A stretch of 64,000 nt of DNA, from positions 1 through 64,000 of the forward strand of contig NZ_QUSX01000001.1 in the NCBI RefSeq assembly GCF_003933245.1, written 5' to 3'. This stretch comes from Maribacter algicola. Lineage in GTDB: Bacteria; Bacteroidota; Bacteroidia; Flavobacteriales; Flavobacteriaceae. Under the pieces are notes generated by a model. It ran no database searches, was not told the DNA's origin, and saw only the letters and a program-made list of their open reading frames with translations. Both the position numbers and the translations under genes were made by a program. Shown one piece after another: positions 20,801-27,700 of this stretch; positions within the stretch are counted from its first letter, which is position 1, and every line of letters begins with the position of its first letter.

Positions 20801-21314
20801 TACAAACACCATCGACTTTGAGGTGCAAAGTTTTGAACCTCTGCAATTGATTTTAGAACAGAACAATCTAAACGAGATTACGGCGGTGGCATCTGGCGGA
20901 AGCGGTGATTACACCTTCTATTTTGGTGATCGAAACAATGGGGAGGACAATACCATTTTTATAACCAGAACGGATACCTATACGGTACGCGTTGTGGATA
21001 TCTATGGATGTGAAGCGATGGCCACCATTTTCATGGAGTTCATCGATATTGAAATACCCAACTTCTTTACCCCTGATGGGGACGGACAAAATGATCGATG
21101 GATTCCTAAAAATATTGAGCAATACCCAGACCTGTTCATCAAGATTTTTGATAGATATGGCCGTGAGGTATATCTACTTGCAGACGATAGGAACGGTTGG
21201 GACGGACTATATCAAGATACCGATCTACCAACGGGAGATTACTGGTATATTCTGAAACTAAACGGTGAAGAGGACAAGAGGGAATTCATAGGGCATTTTA
21301 CCCTATATCGTTAA
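8877..21314 (+). CDS. Giant SprB-repeat surface adhesin with T9SS type B sorting domain
   Basis: 4145 residues. Signal peptide 1-18 (cleavage before QLSDLHYLPPLKQG). Residues ~20-470 resemble the IgGFc-binding N-terminal domain (DKDIVISNGSINFG, DAGIDQPVPENRLGKDY, TSKNVYAYQ). A DUF11 domain spans ~543-650, thrombospondin-3-like DxDxDG stretches lie near 666 and 843, and a second DUF11-like domain starts near 907. From ~1055 to ~4055 runs a long series of SprB-type repeats (C-rich starts, GGxxPYxYSxDG, LxxGxYxVxVxDxxGC). A jelly-roll/MAM-like module interrupts them at ~1797-1997. Residues ~4058-4145 (IPNFFTPDGDGQND, IFDRYGREVY, LPTGDYWYILKL) form the T9SS type B sorting domain. SprB-like adhesins function in gliding or attachment; this role is inferred here. 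A strong terminator follows. Confidence 0.93.
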   Translation: MKRILFVLLLVIGVSGKAQLSDLHYLPPLKQGQNNAGIREQAIYLSTPEPTTFTVNAYRGTNPTPIATFNISNNTPATWTLANGDNNITLVNNANTGVVLNNSGLRFESPSGNRFYVNYRGNSAAQAASLTAKGRQAMGTRFKWGGVPNLGAEVSKSNTLGIMATEDNTTVRLFGYDPNCVFRVGNNVAGITADTYTITLDANESFVFENYVGNSPTWASRQGWIGASIESDKDIVISNGSINFGRQENNSNRDAGIDQPVPENRLGKDYVFVRGNGNTNGWTEFPLLIATEDNTQVFVNGSTIPLATLNNGDYIEIPSSNFSSNTVGANMFVQTSKNVYAYQCMAGASQVYTQGLNFVAPVNCLLPDVMDNIPNIRDMAGETVTGGMTIIAAVNTPDANISITDSNGPVTLPPSNPVVGSTEWKTFYVPNLNGNVSVQSTGPMAVGFFGFNGARGVAGYFSGFDTVPEVTLEIRGGSGCFVGSEIFEATSNFDAYQWYEDGVLIPGANGPSYAPTGAGDFFVRGTKGPCTYDSNTIQALYCDPDVVLTKTVDNDEIMEGETATFTVRVKNNGVGPLTNLRVTDNIPSGLTLENAFTIHGTWSGNTWNIGTLNGGQVAQLELTVRADEIDTLPLLGLINTVTNTQDQTDTNITPDRPTALITVHNDTDNDGVRDITDLDDDNDGIYDEDECDTLAFNIANGNGHTSPLVSVDNYLIVDIFSLDNSFNLNLNGNDVAGEIQFQLGAAGNFARFMDGTTYGQSGNPNIWTVNSSNGSPTIRVIIDQSGQFQIFGARSSNGPLEPMFLDTPPAPVSWNPSGSNTFTLGQQVVGPTNMRGVLLTAGCDTDSDGIPDHLDLDSDDDGCSDANEFYKDGNADGGDDGVYGSGVPAVDPTDGTVNAASYVQVFAPEILLGNTSENLGGASLAGQSINLGQSFQYVLRFQNTGDDDATNYSIRNILPSNVALDGINTSDAPGVTSNHDSVTNEIVFQVPDNLVEVGDPQYTIRIMVTLSGNCSDFIDACSGTLVNEAYSTYQGTLNSATFTDEGGANSTSPCDVPPQVATNDILSDLANCNVARTVQLCGDFAILTAGSGFATYTWAIDANGNGQIDAGEPAINDGNPDNNPSTLLVTDIGNYIVEKSGATGCVDLVELITVERFGTTQTNPIIDYFNMVNADPNPDNDIQGEIVTCSVDGDLLPKIFLCGENDEATLQLGISDAQSIVWQKLNEGSCSSTGDDCANKNGTCTWTDMATQDNYTVTDSGEYRVVINYLNGCFSRFYFNVFKNTLDLDYTSEDILCSTPGKVRITNVGSGYGFQLVDASDDSIVVPFSANNGPSFDITNSGSYYVEVTQLNPITGNPMDGACIFTTEDIGILERDFQVNITTVAAECGTPGAINIQALNVLPNYSYELRLDDGSNSGLGTFVDSQLISPDNTYSFTSVNPGNYIVITTTDDGCTDTQNITVPEIPELTLSAVTTDNITCNPGVITLTPNGGQPNPDYFMAIWSKDGTDLYPSPPNMLNIQVTDLQTASNFTFSGASDAGIYEFIVFDDSGCYAISNSVEIEFLGTPSISASHTDIICSDSSTSSLTISVAGGTAPYQYSLDGVTFQTQNTFVNLSAGFYTISVMDSSGTPTSRCIETLEYEIDQPFRLTASAAIVEDASCNPSGALVKILNASGGEAPYAYSFDGGSNFGSLNERNLLPGTYQLVVRDNLGCSYDMDLTVPAPAADPNLSYTVDYDCDGLGTITINTSNTTDFDYTYTLNGTLNTPADSNVFASVAVGTQTITVDYSSSSTPDQTTLFFENFGAGPSTQIGEIGPDYCFEPQNGSLTPCNRGPEGILVNGEYTVTNFVTNPLTTLTSPQDHTGLTDGRFLAIDISTFSDTGSPVLNSILWAKRDVEVLANEEITLNFWAYNLMNLGGAGNNPEVLIEILDNGGTLIYSEVVPEIPKNTNNTDWHERTITFNPGANTDIDIVFRNNVNSNDGNDLILDDITAFQVPSVCPESQDLTIVVEANQAFEAQLLSVTDPSCNGSADGSIRFEVDNFTSGIGFEYSFDGTNWTSSLTSPVTTAASLSDGNYTVQVRKLDDTACAVSFPITLTEPSAIVPTLTQISDYTCFNSGATLEASATGGNPSYEYQLENTAGTVIAPYQSNSQFTNVPDGDYLVWVRDTNACEVLLPLTSAVTVTPPAAIVFTTTPTACYSGTNDGSILVDVTAGNGDYEFRINGGPWITPTPASATTYTFSGLSAGSYDIEVRDQLGCPTTPNTQTVVISPLLELDVDITPLSACGDGLITANATGGNGTLLYAIVPANTSPAGLYSATNTLTVTEAMAIANPAGYDVYVQDNNGAPAICTAVREDIIFTPVATLSISAVPTDPECYNGLGAIDITITGGTGPYTYTLMDLTPADGIDYSRNSANISVLSLTYSGIGTGDYQVTINDTNGCTVVSSMVTLNNAVEITADIIPILPAACNDPDPLEYGFEFDNVITPTGTVEYSADGGTTWQASNELRGYASGTEVFPSIRVTLASGTVCQMDFDRYIIPFPLDDLDITLTAVIIGCNDLQVTVEGSEGNPIPGYEYTYTDDPANFNTFAANPAVWTAPLPSGTAHTFANIDPVTPQYPGVPLLVPGRTYVFYVRDGAGCIRQSNIYVNEIPGINLPIEITTDIQPSCDSAANGSITFNLNPTTSYPNIRWEIFELGNTTPIETSGGIVTYNSSITTTLPLAEGEYYINVIQVDGSNADACRGASENAYVPELAPLSATATATRDISCNLPGLISITGITGGGGAPYSYDITGPAGFTALTGTLDNPVEIPVNSPAGNYTVTLFDQYGCSFVTNTVNLSLTPNPTLSVTQDNCVSPITVNAVGTSTAGNLRYAMVPNGSPAPTTFENNGGVFTNVIPGAYDVYVMDGNGCTNVESNFMVNPVLSADATLTKLLDCTASPNDAIIGIEILNGSGSYEYSISNTAGAPAVPQGPVPGTTFDYQAPMPGNYTITIYDTTTPNSASCNRTFIINVPNRVVPVINPSIIANDVSCFGANDGSITISTTNGAAAPYAFEITSMDGASISILPSSTTGNSATFTGLAPATAGGYVVTVTGNPATNNCSVDSVVIPIGEPALISVPAPTIVEFGCTSGNTMDNASISISGVTGGSNNYVRYVFIEEDDPNTVAVEAPVTVQSGTSPTYIETDMAGGMYTINVYDDQGCLGTTTATIAPFDLMGIPTVHVDSAISCTNAGEDISIDIVSNVTSFATNPANYQFRQLPSGAYQPGNTFLDLAAGNYTFSILNVNTGCEVTVSHIVEEPNTFDITIGNITNVVCFGDDGSLDLNVADATYTGDYSWEIFNTDGSPTTRTDDAGTRNGSGTVSGIPVAAGNYIVRVTQDAFPECFQERSFTINSPTAPITLNPIALTDVGCSNDQGTATITPAGGQGPYNITLTPALGAPVTRTNVYSHVFQGLSAGTYTVSVTDAFGCNQLTGTNSFSLVVPDPITGSSISTTLLCEGDTDASISVTLSPRNVTTNYRYVLNNYADAARTTLLSTSVSQTNPTFNNLGAGFYSVVVTDDMGCTATYDEDIIEPADVEALLVTNQPMTCQNGAELLLVASGGTAPYQWSADGVVFNPMNETVTADTQLFTNVSAGNYRYYIMDSNSCVSILSNSVGVEDVPPLTVDIDPSAAFINCSGEATALIIADAEGGLGNYLFALFRDAAATDQVRPNQNNGTFADLPMGTYYVRVQSGDCEVISQVIQIDEPAPLVVTPDISEISCSDANDGAVTLDVQGGTGDYQFAISPNLNQFDDQNSFDDLEEGLYMVIVQDSNGCFEVIEFELIAPEPLEMEATSTPEVCAGDEDGTISIAVTGGTAPYSTALNSNEEDDFIQDRLLFENLAGGTYIVFLRDANGCTTNQTIMVENGANLNATAEVIYECSGNTPDNRIALSLEDPSVAGDVLYALDSTNPNDYVLEPDFANLAPGSHYILLVHANGCTNTIDFEVQSFEPLQLILEQNNLNEITAVASGGSGDYTFYFGDRNNGEDNTIFITRTDTYTVRVVDIYGCEAMATIFMEFIDIEIPNFFTPDGDGQNDRWIPKNIEQYPDLFIKIFDRYGREVYLLADDRNGWDGLYQDTDLPTGDYWYILKLNGEEDKREFIGHFTLYR

Positions 21315-21333
21315 ACCTGACCAAATTATAGGT

Positions 21334-21368
21334 AAAGCCCGTGCACTTGTTCCACGGGCTTTTTTTTT
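21334..21368 (+). terminator. Strong intrinsic terminator of the giant adhesin gene
   Basis: Ten-pair perfect stem AAAGCCCGTG (21334-21343) / CACGGGCTTT (21353-21362), 9-base loop, followed by an uninterrupted T-run to 21368. It starts 20 bases after the stop codon and shows the giant gene is its own transcription unit. Confidence 0.92.
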
Positions 21369-21427
21369 GCAAAAGGCCATTCTTCATTGACTTGATCGAT
21401 GAAATACCACAAGAATTGGCCCGTTCA

Positions 21428-21468
21428 CAACAAACTCTTGTCTTCCCCTTATATTCCTTTTTTATTTG
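21428..21468 (+). promoter_or_regulatory. Candidate promoter of the 1038-aa paralogue
   Basis: CAACAA (21428-21433), N4, TTG (21438-21440), N20, TTTATTTG (21461-21468), one mismatch from TAnnTTTG. It shares the 11-mer TTCACAACAAA with the promoter region of the third paralogue. The start codon lies 31 bases downstream. Confidence 0.5.
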
Positions 21469-21499
21469 TGGTTCTAAGATTTACTAAAAAATAAAAAAC

Positions 21500-24400
21500 G
21501 TGTACCCTTCAAAGAAGATACTTTTATTGGTACTTTTTTTCATTGTTGGATTTTCCCATGCGCAATTAAGTGATCTGCATTATTTGCCTCCCTTACGACA
21601 AGGTCAAAATAACGGGGCCATACAACAGCAGGCCGTATACCTTTCAACACCGGAAACTACGGCGTTTACCGTAGATGTTTATCAAGGTACGAATCCCGTT
21701 CCCATTACTTCGTTTACTATTTCCAATGTAGCACCGGCCATCTACAACCTTCCCAATGGGGACAACGATATCACCTTAGTAACCGAAAGCAGCACCGGGG
21801 TGGTCTTGAACAATAGTGGACTCAGATTTGAATCTGCGGGAGGGGAAAGGTTTTACGTAAACTATCGGGGCCGTTCCGGATCACAGGCCGCCTCTTTGAC
21901 CTCCAAGGGCCGGGTAGCTATGGGAACCCGTTTTAAGTGGGGTGGCGTGCCCAATTTGGGCAGTCATGTTTCCAAATCCAATACCTTGGGAATCATGGCA
22001 ACAGAAGATAATACAACCATTACGCTTTCTGGGTATGACCCAAACTGCGAGTTTCGGGTGGGAAACAACAGAGCTGGAATAACGGCAAATTCCCATACGA
22101 TAACCTTGGATGCCAATGAATCCTTTGTTTATGAGACCTATATTGGAAACTCACCTACCTTAGCACATGAAAGGGGCTGGATCGGTGCTTCCATCGTGGC
22201 CGATAAGGATATCGTTATTAGCAACGGCTCCCTGAATTATGGTAGACAAGTAGGCAATAGCAACAGGGATGCGGGTATTGACCAACCCGTACCGGAAAAC
22301 CGATTGGGCAAGGAATATATTTTTGTACGGGGAAATGGAAATAGTAATGGATGGACAGAGTTCCCATTAATTATTGCAACTGAGAACAATACCCAGATTT
22401 TTGTTAATGGGTCGGCAACACCCATTGCTACCTTGAACGAAGGTGATTTTTTTGAGGTGCCCAGTAGCAACTACTCCTCCAACTCAGTAGGGGCGAACAT
22501 GTATATTGAAACTTCAAAAGATGTATATGCTTACCAATGTGTAGGAGGGTCAACGGCGGCTTACACCCAAGGCCTGAATTTTGTAGCACCCGTAAATTGT
22601 CTTTTGCCAGATACCATGGACAACATTCCCAGCATTACAGATGCGGCCGGAGTTGCCATTACAGGGGGTGTCACCATTATTGCCGCTACCACTACACCGG
22701 ACGCTAACATAACGGTCACAGATGGCAGCGGAGCCGTTACGCTCCCAGCCTCCTCTCCAGTTGCCGGTACGACGGACTGGAAAACCTTTTACCTTCCCAG
22801 TCTAACGGGTAATGTAAGTGTGCAGTCCACCGGCCCCATAGCCGTTGGTTTTTTCGGTTTCAATGGAGCAAGGGGTCTAGCCGGATATTATTCGGGTTTT
22901 GATACCGTTCCCAATATCAATCTACAAATTACAGGAAACAGTTGCCTTCCAGGCGCTATATTGGAAATCGCATCAGGTGAAATCTTCGATGCCTACCAAT
23001 GGTACAGCGATGGAACTTTGATCCCGGGTGCCACTTCTTCTTCCTATACGGCAATAACGGCGGGAGACTATTACCTAAGGGTAACGCGAGGACCCTGCAG
23101 TTATGATTCAAACTCCATATCGGTATATTATTGTAACCCCGATATTGTGCTCAATAAGACTGCGGATATTACGACCGTATCGGAAGGTAATAATGTAACT
23201 TTTACCATCACGGTAGAAAACTTGGGCATTGACCCGGCGACCAATCTGGTTGTTTCAGACCCCATACCATCCGGACTTTCCATTCTTTCCACCACTACAT
23301 CCCAAGGGAGTTGGACAGCTCCCAATTGGAACGTTGGCACTTTAAACAGTGGACAATTGGAAACTCTGACGATTACAGCGGTAGCCGATTCAAACAATTC
23401 GGTTGTTCCTGCGGTCTCGGTCACCAATTCCGTCACCAACAGTCAGGATCAAACCGATAATAATATCACTTCGGACAATCCAAACGTAACCGTCATCATT
23501 CAAAATGATTTTGACAATGATGGCATTATTGACATTACGGATGAGGACGATGACAACGACGGAATTTTCGATAGTATAGAGTTAAATATATGCGCTGGAG
23601 GATTGGACTATGAATTCTATAATCTTTCACCATCAGGGGATACTGTAGATAATATACCAACTTCTGGAGCATTGGCAACGGGAGTTGCGACCAACATCGA
23701 TGTATCCGGTCTGGCAGCCACCCATACCCCTGGGGATGGGGAAACGTATTCGGTTCGATATACCGGGTATATCGAAATCACCTCGAGCGGCAGCTATACC
23801 TTTTTCACCAATTCAGATGATGGCTCCAAATTGTTCATTGATGCCGTTGAGGTTGTAGACAATGACGGATTGCATGGTATGAACGAAGAATCCGGAACCA
23901 TTACCCTTGCTTCAGGATTTCATTGGCTGGAAATCGTGTTTTTCGAACGCACGGGAGGTGATAATCTCATCGTACAATATCAAGGTCCATCCATAGCCAA
24001 ACAGAACATACCGTTCTCAATCCTATACCCTGTCTCTTGTGAAAGCGATGCCGATGCTTTCCCGGACCATCTGGATCTTGATGCCGACAATGACACCTGT
24101 TCCGATGCCAACGAAGCCTATAGCGACCCCAATACCGATGGAGGCGATGACATGGTCTACGGTTCCGGTGTACCTGCCGTAAACGCCAATGGCACAGTGG
24201 TAGCAGCGGCCTACCCTACCCCTGCCGATATGGATACCAATGGCACACCTGAATTCCAAGAAGCAGGAGCCGTACCTACAATCACGGTAGCACCTGTAAA
24301 TTCGCATACTTTTGTAAACACCGATGACACCTTTTCGTCAACGGATGATGGGGACACCCACCAATGGCAGGTCAGCACGGATGGGGGAACCACATTCAGC

Positions 24401-24616
24401 AATATTACTGACGGACCCGAATATAGCGGAACAACAACAAACACATTAACCATAATCGCTCCGGAAGTGGACAAGAACGGATATCAGTACCGGGTCCTCA
24501 TTACCAGCGACACCTTTATATGCGGAAATACGGTCTCTGCCCCTGCAACACTAACGGTTGACCCAAGAACCGTCATCACCAATAGAAGAATAACCATTAG
24601 GGTTAATAAAAACTAG
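21500..24616 (+). CDS. IgGFc-binding-like/DUF11/PA14 surface protein, island paralogue 2
   Basis: 1038 residues from a GTG start; no ATG is available before the signal peptide (KKILLLVLFFIVGFSHAQ). Residues ~22-470 closely parallel the giant neighbour, beginning LSDLHYLPPLRQG. DUF11 lies at ~545-650, a DxDxDG stretch at ~675 (DFDNDGIIDITDEDDDNDG), and a PA14-like module at ~695-845 (GYIEITSSGSYTFFTNSDDGSKLFID, HWLEIVFFERTGGDNLIVQY), a fold often linked to carbohydrate binding. A further DxD-rich stretch and an Ig-like domain (~925-1022) follow. The C-terminus reads RTVITNRRITIRVNKN and has no recognisable type B sorting domain. Secreted or surface location is inferred from the signal peptide and domain types. 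Confidence 0.85.
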   Translation: MYPSKKILLLVLFFIVGFSHAQLSDLHYLPPLRQGQNNGAIQQQAVYLSTPETTAFTVDVYQGTNPVPITSFTISNVAPAIYNLPNGDNDITLVTESSTGVVLNNSGLRFESAGGERFYVNYRGRSGSQAASLTSKGRVAMGTRFKWGGVPNLGSHVSKSNTLGIMATEDNTTITLSGYDPNCEFRVGNNRAGITANSHTITLDANESFVYETYIGNSPTLAHERGWIGASIVADKDIVISNGSLNYGRQVGNSNRDAGIDQPVPENRLGKEYIFVRGNGNSNGWTEFPLIIATENNTQIFVNGSATPIATLNEGDFFEVPSSNYSSNSVGANMYIETSKDVYAYQCVGGSTAAYTQGLNFVAPVNCLLPDTMDNIPSITDAAGVAITGGVTIIAATTTPDANITVTDGSGAVTLPASSPVAGTTDWKTFYLPSLTGNVSVQSTGPIAVGFFGFNGARGLAGYYSGFDTVPNINLQITGNSCLPGAILEIASGEIFDAYQWYSDGTLIPGATSSSYTAITAGDYYLRVTRGPCSYDSNSISVYYCNPDIVLNKTADITTVSEGNNVTFTITVENLGIDPATNLVVSDPIPSGLSILSTTTSQGSWTAPNWNVGTLNSGQLETLTITAVADSNNSVVPAVSVTNSVTNSQDQTDNNITSDNPNVTVIIQNDFDNDGIIDITDEDDDNDGIFDSIELNICAGGLDYEFYNLSPSGDTVDNIPTSGALATGVATNIDVSGLAATHTPGDGETYSVRYTGYIEITSSGSYTFFTNSDDGSKLFIDAVEVVDNDGLHGMNEESGTITLASGFHWLEIVFFERTGGDNLIVQYQGPSIAKQNIPFSILYPVSCESDADAFPDHLDLDADNDTCSDANEAYSDPNTDGGDDMVYGSGVPAVNANGTVVAAAYPTPADMDTNGTPEFQEAGAVPTITVAPVNSHTFVNTDDTFSSTDDGDTHQWQVSTDGGTTFSNITDGPEYSGTTTNTLTIIAPEVDKNGYQYRVLITSDTFICGNTVSAPATLTVDPRTVITNRRITIRVNKN
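24131..24480 (+). repeat. 350-bp near-identical cassette, copy 1
   Basis: Aligns without gaps to 27510-27859 with 11 mismatches by hand count (about 97% identity). It encodes the DxD-rich stretch and most of the Ig-like domain. The flanking homologous sequence is far more diverged at synonymous sites, so this looks like recent gene conversion or duplication. Confidence 0.9.
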
Positions 24617-24719
24617 TTTTTACTTATTAAGGACCAGCTGCCAACGTAAGGAAAATCAGGTCATTTCAAGTATTCCACACCGTTAATGGATGTTTTGGTT
24701 AACGGGATTGGATGATTCA

Positions 24720-24760
24720 CAACAAAAGATTGTCCATCCGGTTGTGTTCGTATTATTTTG
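24720..24760 (+). promoter_or_regulatory. Candidate promoter of the 1071-aa paralogue
   Basis: CAACAA (24720-24725), N4, TTG (24730-24732), N20, TTATTTTG (24753-24760), one mismatch from TAnnTTTG, 19 bases before the ATG. Spacings are identical to those upstream of the two sister genes. Confidence 0.5.
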
Positions 24761-24779
24761 AGGCATAGTACGTCATGGT

Positions 24780-27700
24780 ATGGGAATAAAAAATATAGGG
24801 TTATTGATCCTATTTTTAATGGTTGGAATTATAAAGGGTCATGCACAATTGAGCGACCTACACTATTTGCCTCCATTAAAACAAGGTAGTAATAACGGAT
24901 CTGTCCAACAGCAGAGAATTTATCTTTCTACACCGGAAACCAGTGCCTTTACCGTGAACGCCTACGTGGGTACCAGCACAACCCCTGTCGCCTCGTTCAG
25001 TATTTCAAATATAAGTCCGGCAACCTATAATCCAGGGAATGGCGATAATGGCATTACCATGGTTCAGAACAATGATACAGGAGTTATCATCAGTACAGCG
25101 GGTCTGCGTTTTGAGGCTCCAAGTGGCCAAAGGTTTTATGCAAACTACCGCGGTAGTAGTAATGCCCAATCTACCTCTTTAACAGCAAAAGGTAGACAGG
25201 CTTTGGGTACCTCATTTAAATGGGGCGGTGTACCAAATTACGGTACCACAAATGAACAGGGGACATCTCTGGGCATTATGGCCACGGAAGATAATACTAC
25301 CGTGGATATTTTTGGATATGACCCCAACTGTGAATTTAGGCTCGGTAACGATAGGGATGGACTTTTAGATGATACTATACAAGTGGTTTTGAATGCAGGT
25401 CAGTCATTTGTTTTGGAAGCCCATATTGATGAAAGCTCCGCCAACATCGATGGATGGTTGGGAGCGTCTATACAATCGGACAAACCCATCGCCATCAGTA
25501 ACGGCGGTCTGAACTATGCCGCAGTCAACGGATCGGGCGGTTCTAGGGATGCCGGTATCGACCAACCGGTACCAGAGGATAATTTAGGCAAAGACTACAT
25601 TTTTGTTCGGGGAGGTGGGCAAAACAGCACTGAGTTCCCAATCATCATTGCCACCCAAAATAATACCCAAATTTTTGTGAATGGCAATGCCACGCCCATG
25701 GCTACTATCAATGAGGGAGACTATTTTATAGTTCCAGGTACCAATTATTCCAGTACTTCACCAGGTGCCAATATGTATGTACGGACTTCCAAAGACGCCT
25801 ATGCCTACCAGAATTTGGCAGGTACCAATGGAATACAAACCGTGGGGCTAAATTTTGTGGCCCCTTTAAATTGTTTGATACCCGATAGGGTGGACAATAT
25901 TCCGGACATTACCGATGCCGCCGGGACAACTTTGACAGGAGGTATCACCATCATTGCCTCTACAACTACACCCGATGCCAATATCATCGTTACCGATGGT
26001 AACGGAGTGGTCACAAAACCTGCCTCCTTGTCCGTTGCCGGTAACCCCGACTGGAAAACGTTTTATATCCCAAATCTAACGGGCAACGTGGACGTACAGT
26101 CTACAGGCCCAATAGCCGTAGGTTTTTTTGGTGGAAATGGCAACCGGGGTATTGCCGGCTATTTTTCGGGTTTTGACGTAGCTCCCAATGTAAACTTACA
26201 GATTACAGGAACGCAATGTCTACCTGGTTCCAACTTGGTTGTAGTAGGCGAAGTCTTTGACGCCTATCAATGGTTTTTTGACGGAAATCCCATAGCTGGG
26301 GCAAATTCTGATACCTATAGCCCCACAGTGGCCGGAGATTATTATGTACGGGTCACCAAAGGGCCTTGTACCTATGATTCCAACAATCTACAAGCGTACT
26401 ATTGCGATCCGGATATACAACTCATTAAAACCGCCAATCAAACAGCAATCAATGAAGGACAAAACGTTACGTTTACCATTACAGCGCAAAACTATGGTGT
26501 GGACCCAGCCACCAATCTTGTAGTGACAGATGTATTACCGACGGGTCTATCGCTGGTAGCGGTATCAACAAGTACAGGTTCATGGACATCCCCTAATTGG
26601 AATGTGGGTACTTTGAACAGTGGGCAATTGGAAACTATAACAATTACTGCGACGGCAGATTTTAATACACTTCCTAATCAAATAAGTCACCTTGCAAATA
26701 TTGCCACAAACAGCCAGGACCAAGTAGACAGCAACCTGAGTTTGGACAGGCCTTCGGTTTCCATTATCGTAAATAACGATTTTGATGCGGATGGAATCGT
26801 TGACGTCGTAGATCTTGACGATGATAATGATGGTATTCTTGATTGCACGGAATCAAATGCAACAATTACCAATGGTACCTTTGGTTGGTATTTAAATACT
26901 CCCTCAGGAACATTGGCCATGGATAACACCAGCAATCCTGAATTAAATTCCTGGTTCTTGTCCTCTACTTCAAACCTTTCATATAGCGGTATAACCGCGA
27001 GTACTCCCTTTAGCGCGGTTCAAATAGATAATATGCCATCAACTTCCCTTGAAGAGGCCTTATATAATAATGACTATATAGAAGTGTCCTTTACCACGGC
27101 AGATAATCTATCCAACCCCATATTGCACGATATAAACTGGGGCTGGTATCAACCTAGCGGCGGTGACTCCTATACCATGAGTGCTTTCTTATCGGCTGAT
27201 GGTTTCATTAGCAGTATACTTACCAAGGAAGATTTGGTCATAACCAACAATGCCACTACATATCAGGTATTTGACCTCATGGACCAAACTTTTATACCAC
27301 TTTCACCAGATACTACCTATACATTAAGGGTCTATGTATATAATCAAATTGATGACGATGGAGCAAATTATTCATTTTTTGATGACATTAATTTTACCAT
27401 TTCTTCGTGTCGTGGAATGGACAGTGACTCTGATAGCGTAATAGACAGTTACGAACTTGACTCGGACAACGATGGTTGCTCGGACTCAAATGAGGCCTAC
27501 AACAACATCAATGCCGATGGAGGCGACGACATGGTCTACGGTTATGGTGTACCTGCCGTAAACGCCAATGGCACAGTAGTAGCAGCGGCCTACCCTACTC
27601 CTGCCGATATGGATACCAATGGCACCCCTGAATTCCAAGAAGCAGGAACCGTACCTACAATCACGGTAGCACCTGTAAATTCGCATACTTTTGTGAACAC

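Noticed and set aside
24607..24622. 16-bp palindrome around the stop codon of paralogue 2
   Set aside because: Arms are almost all A/T, with no loop and no T-tract, so neither terminator nor operator is convincing.
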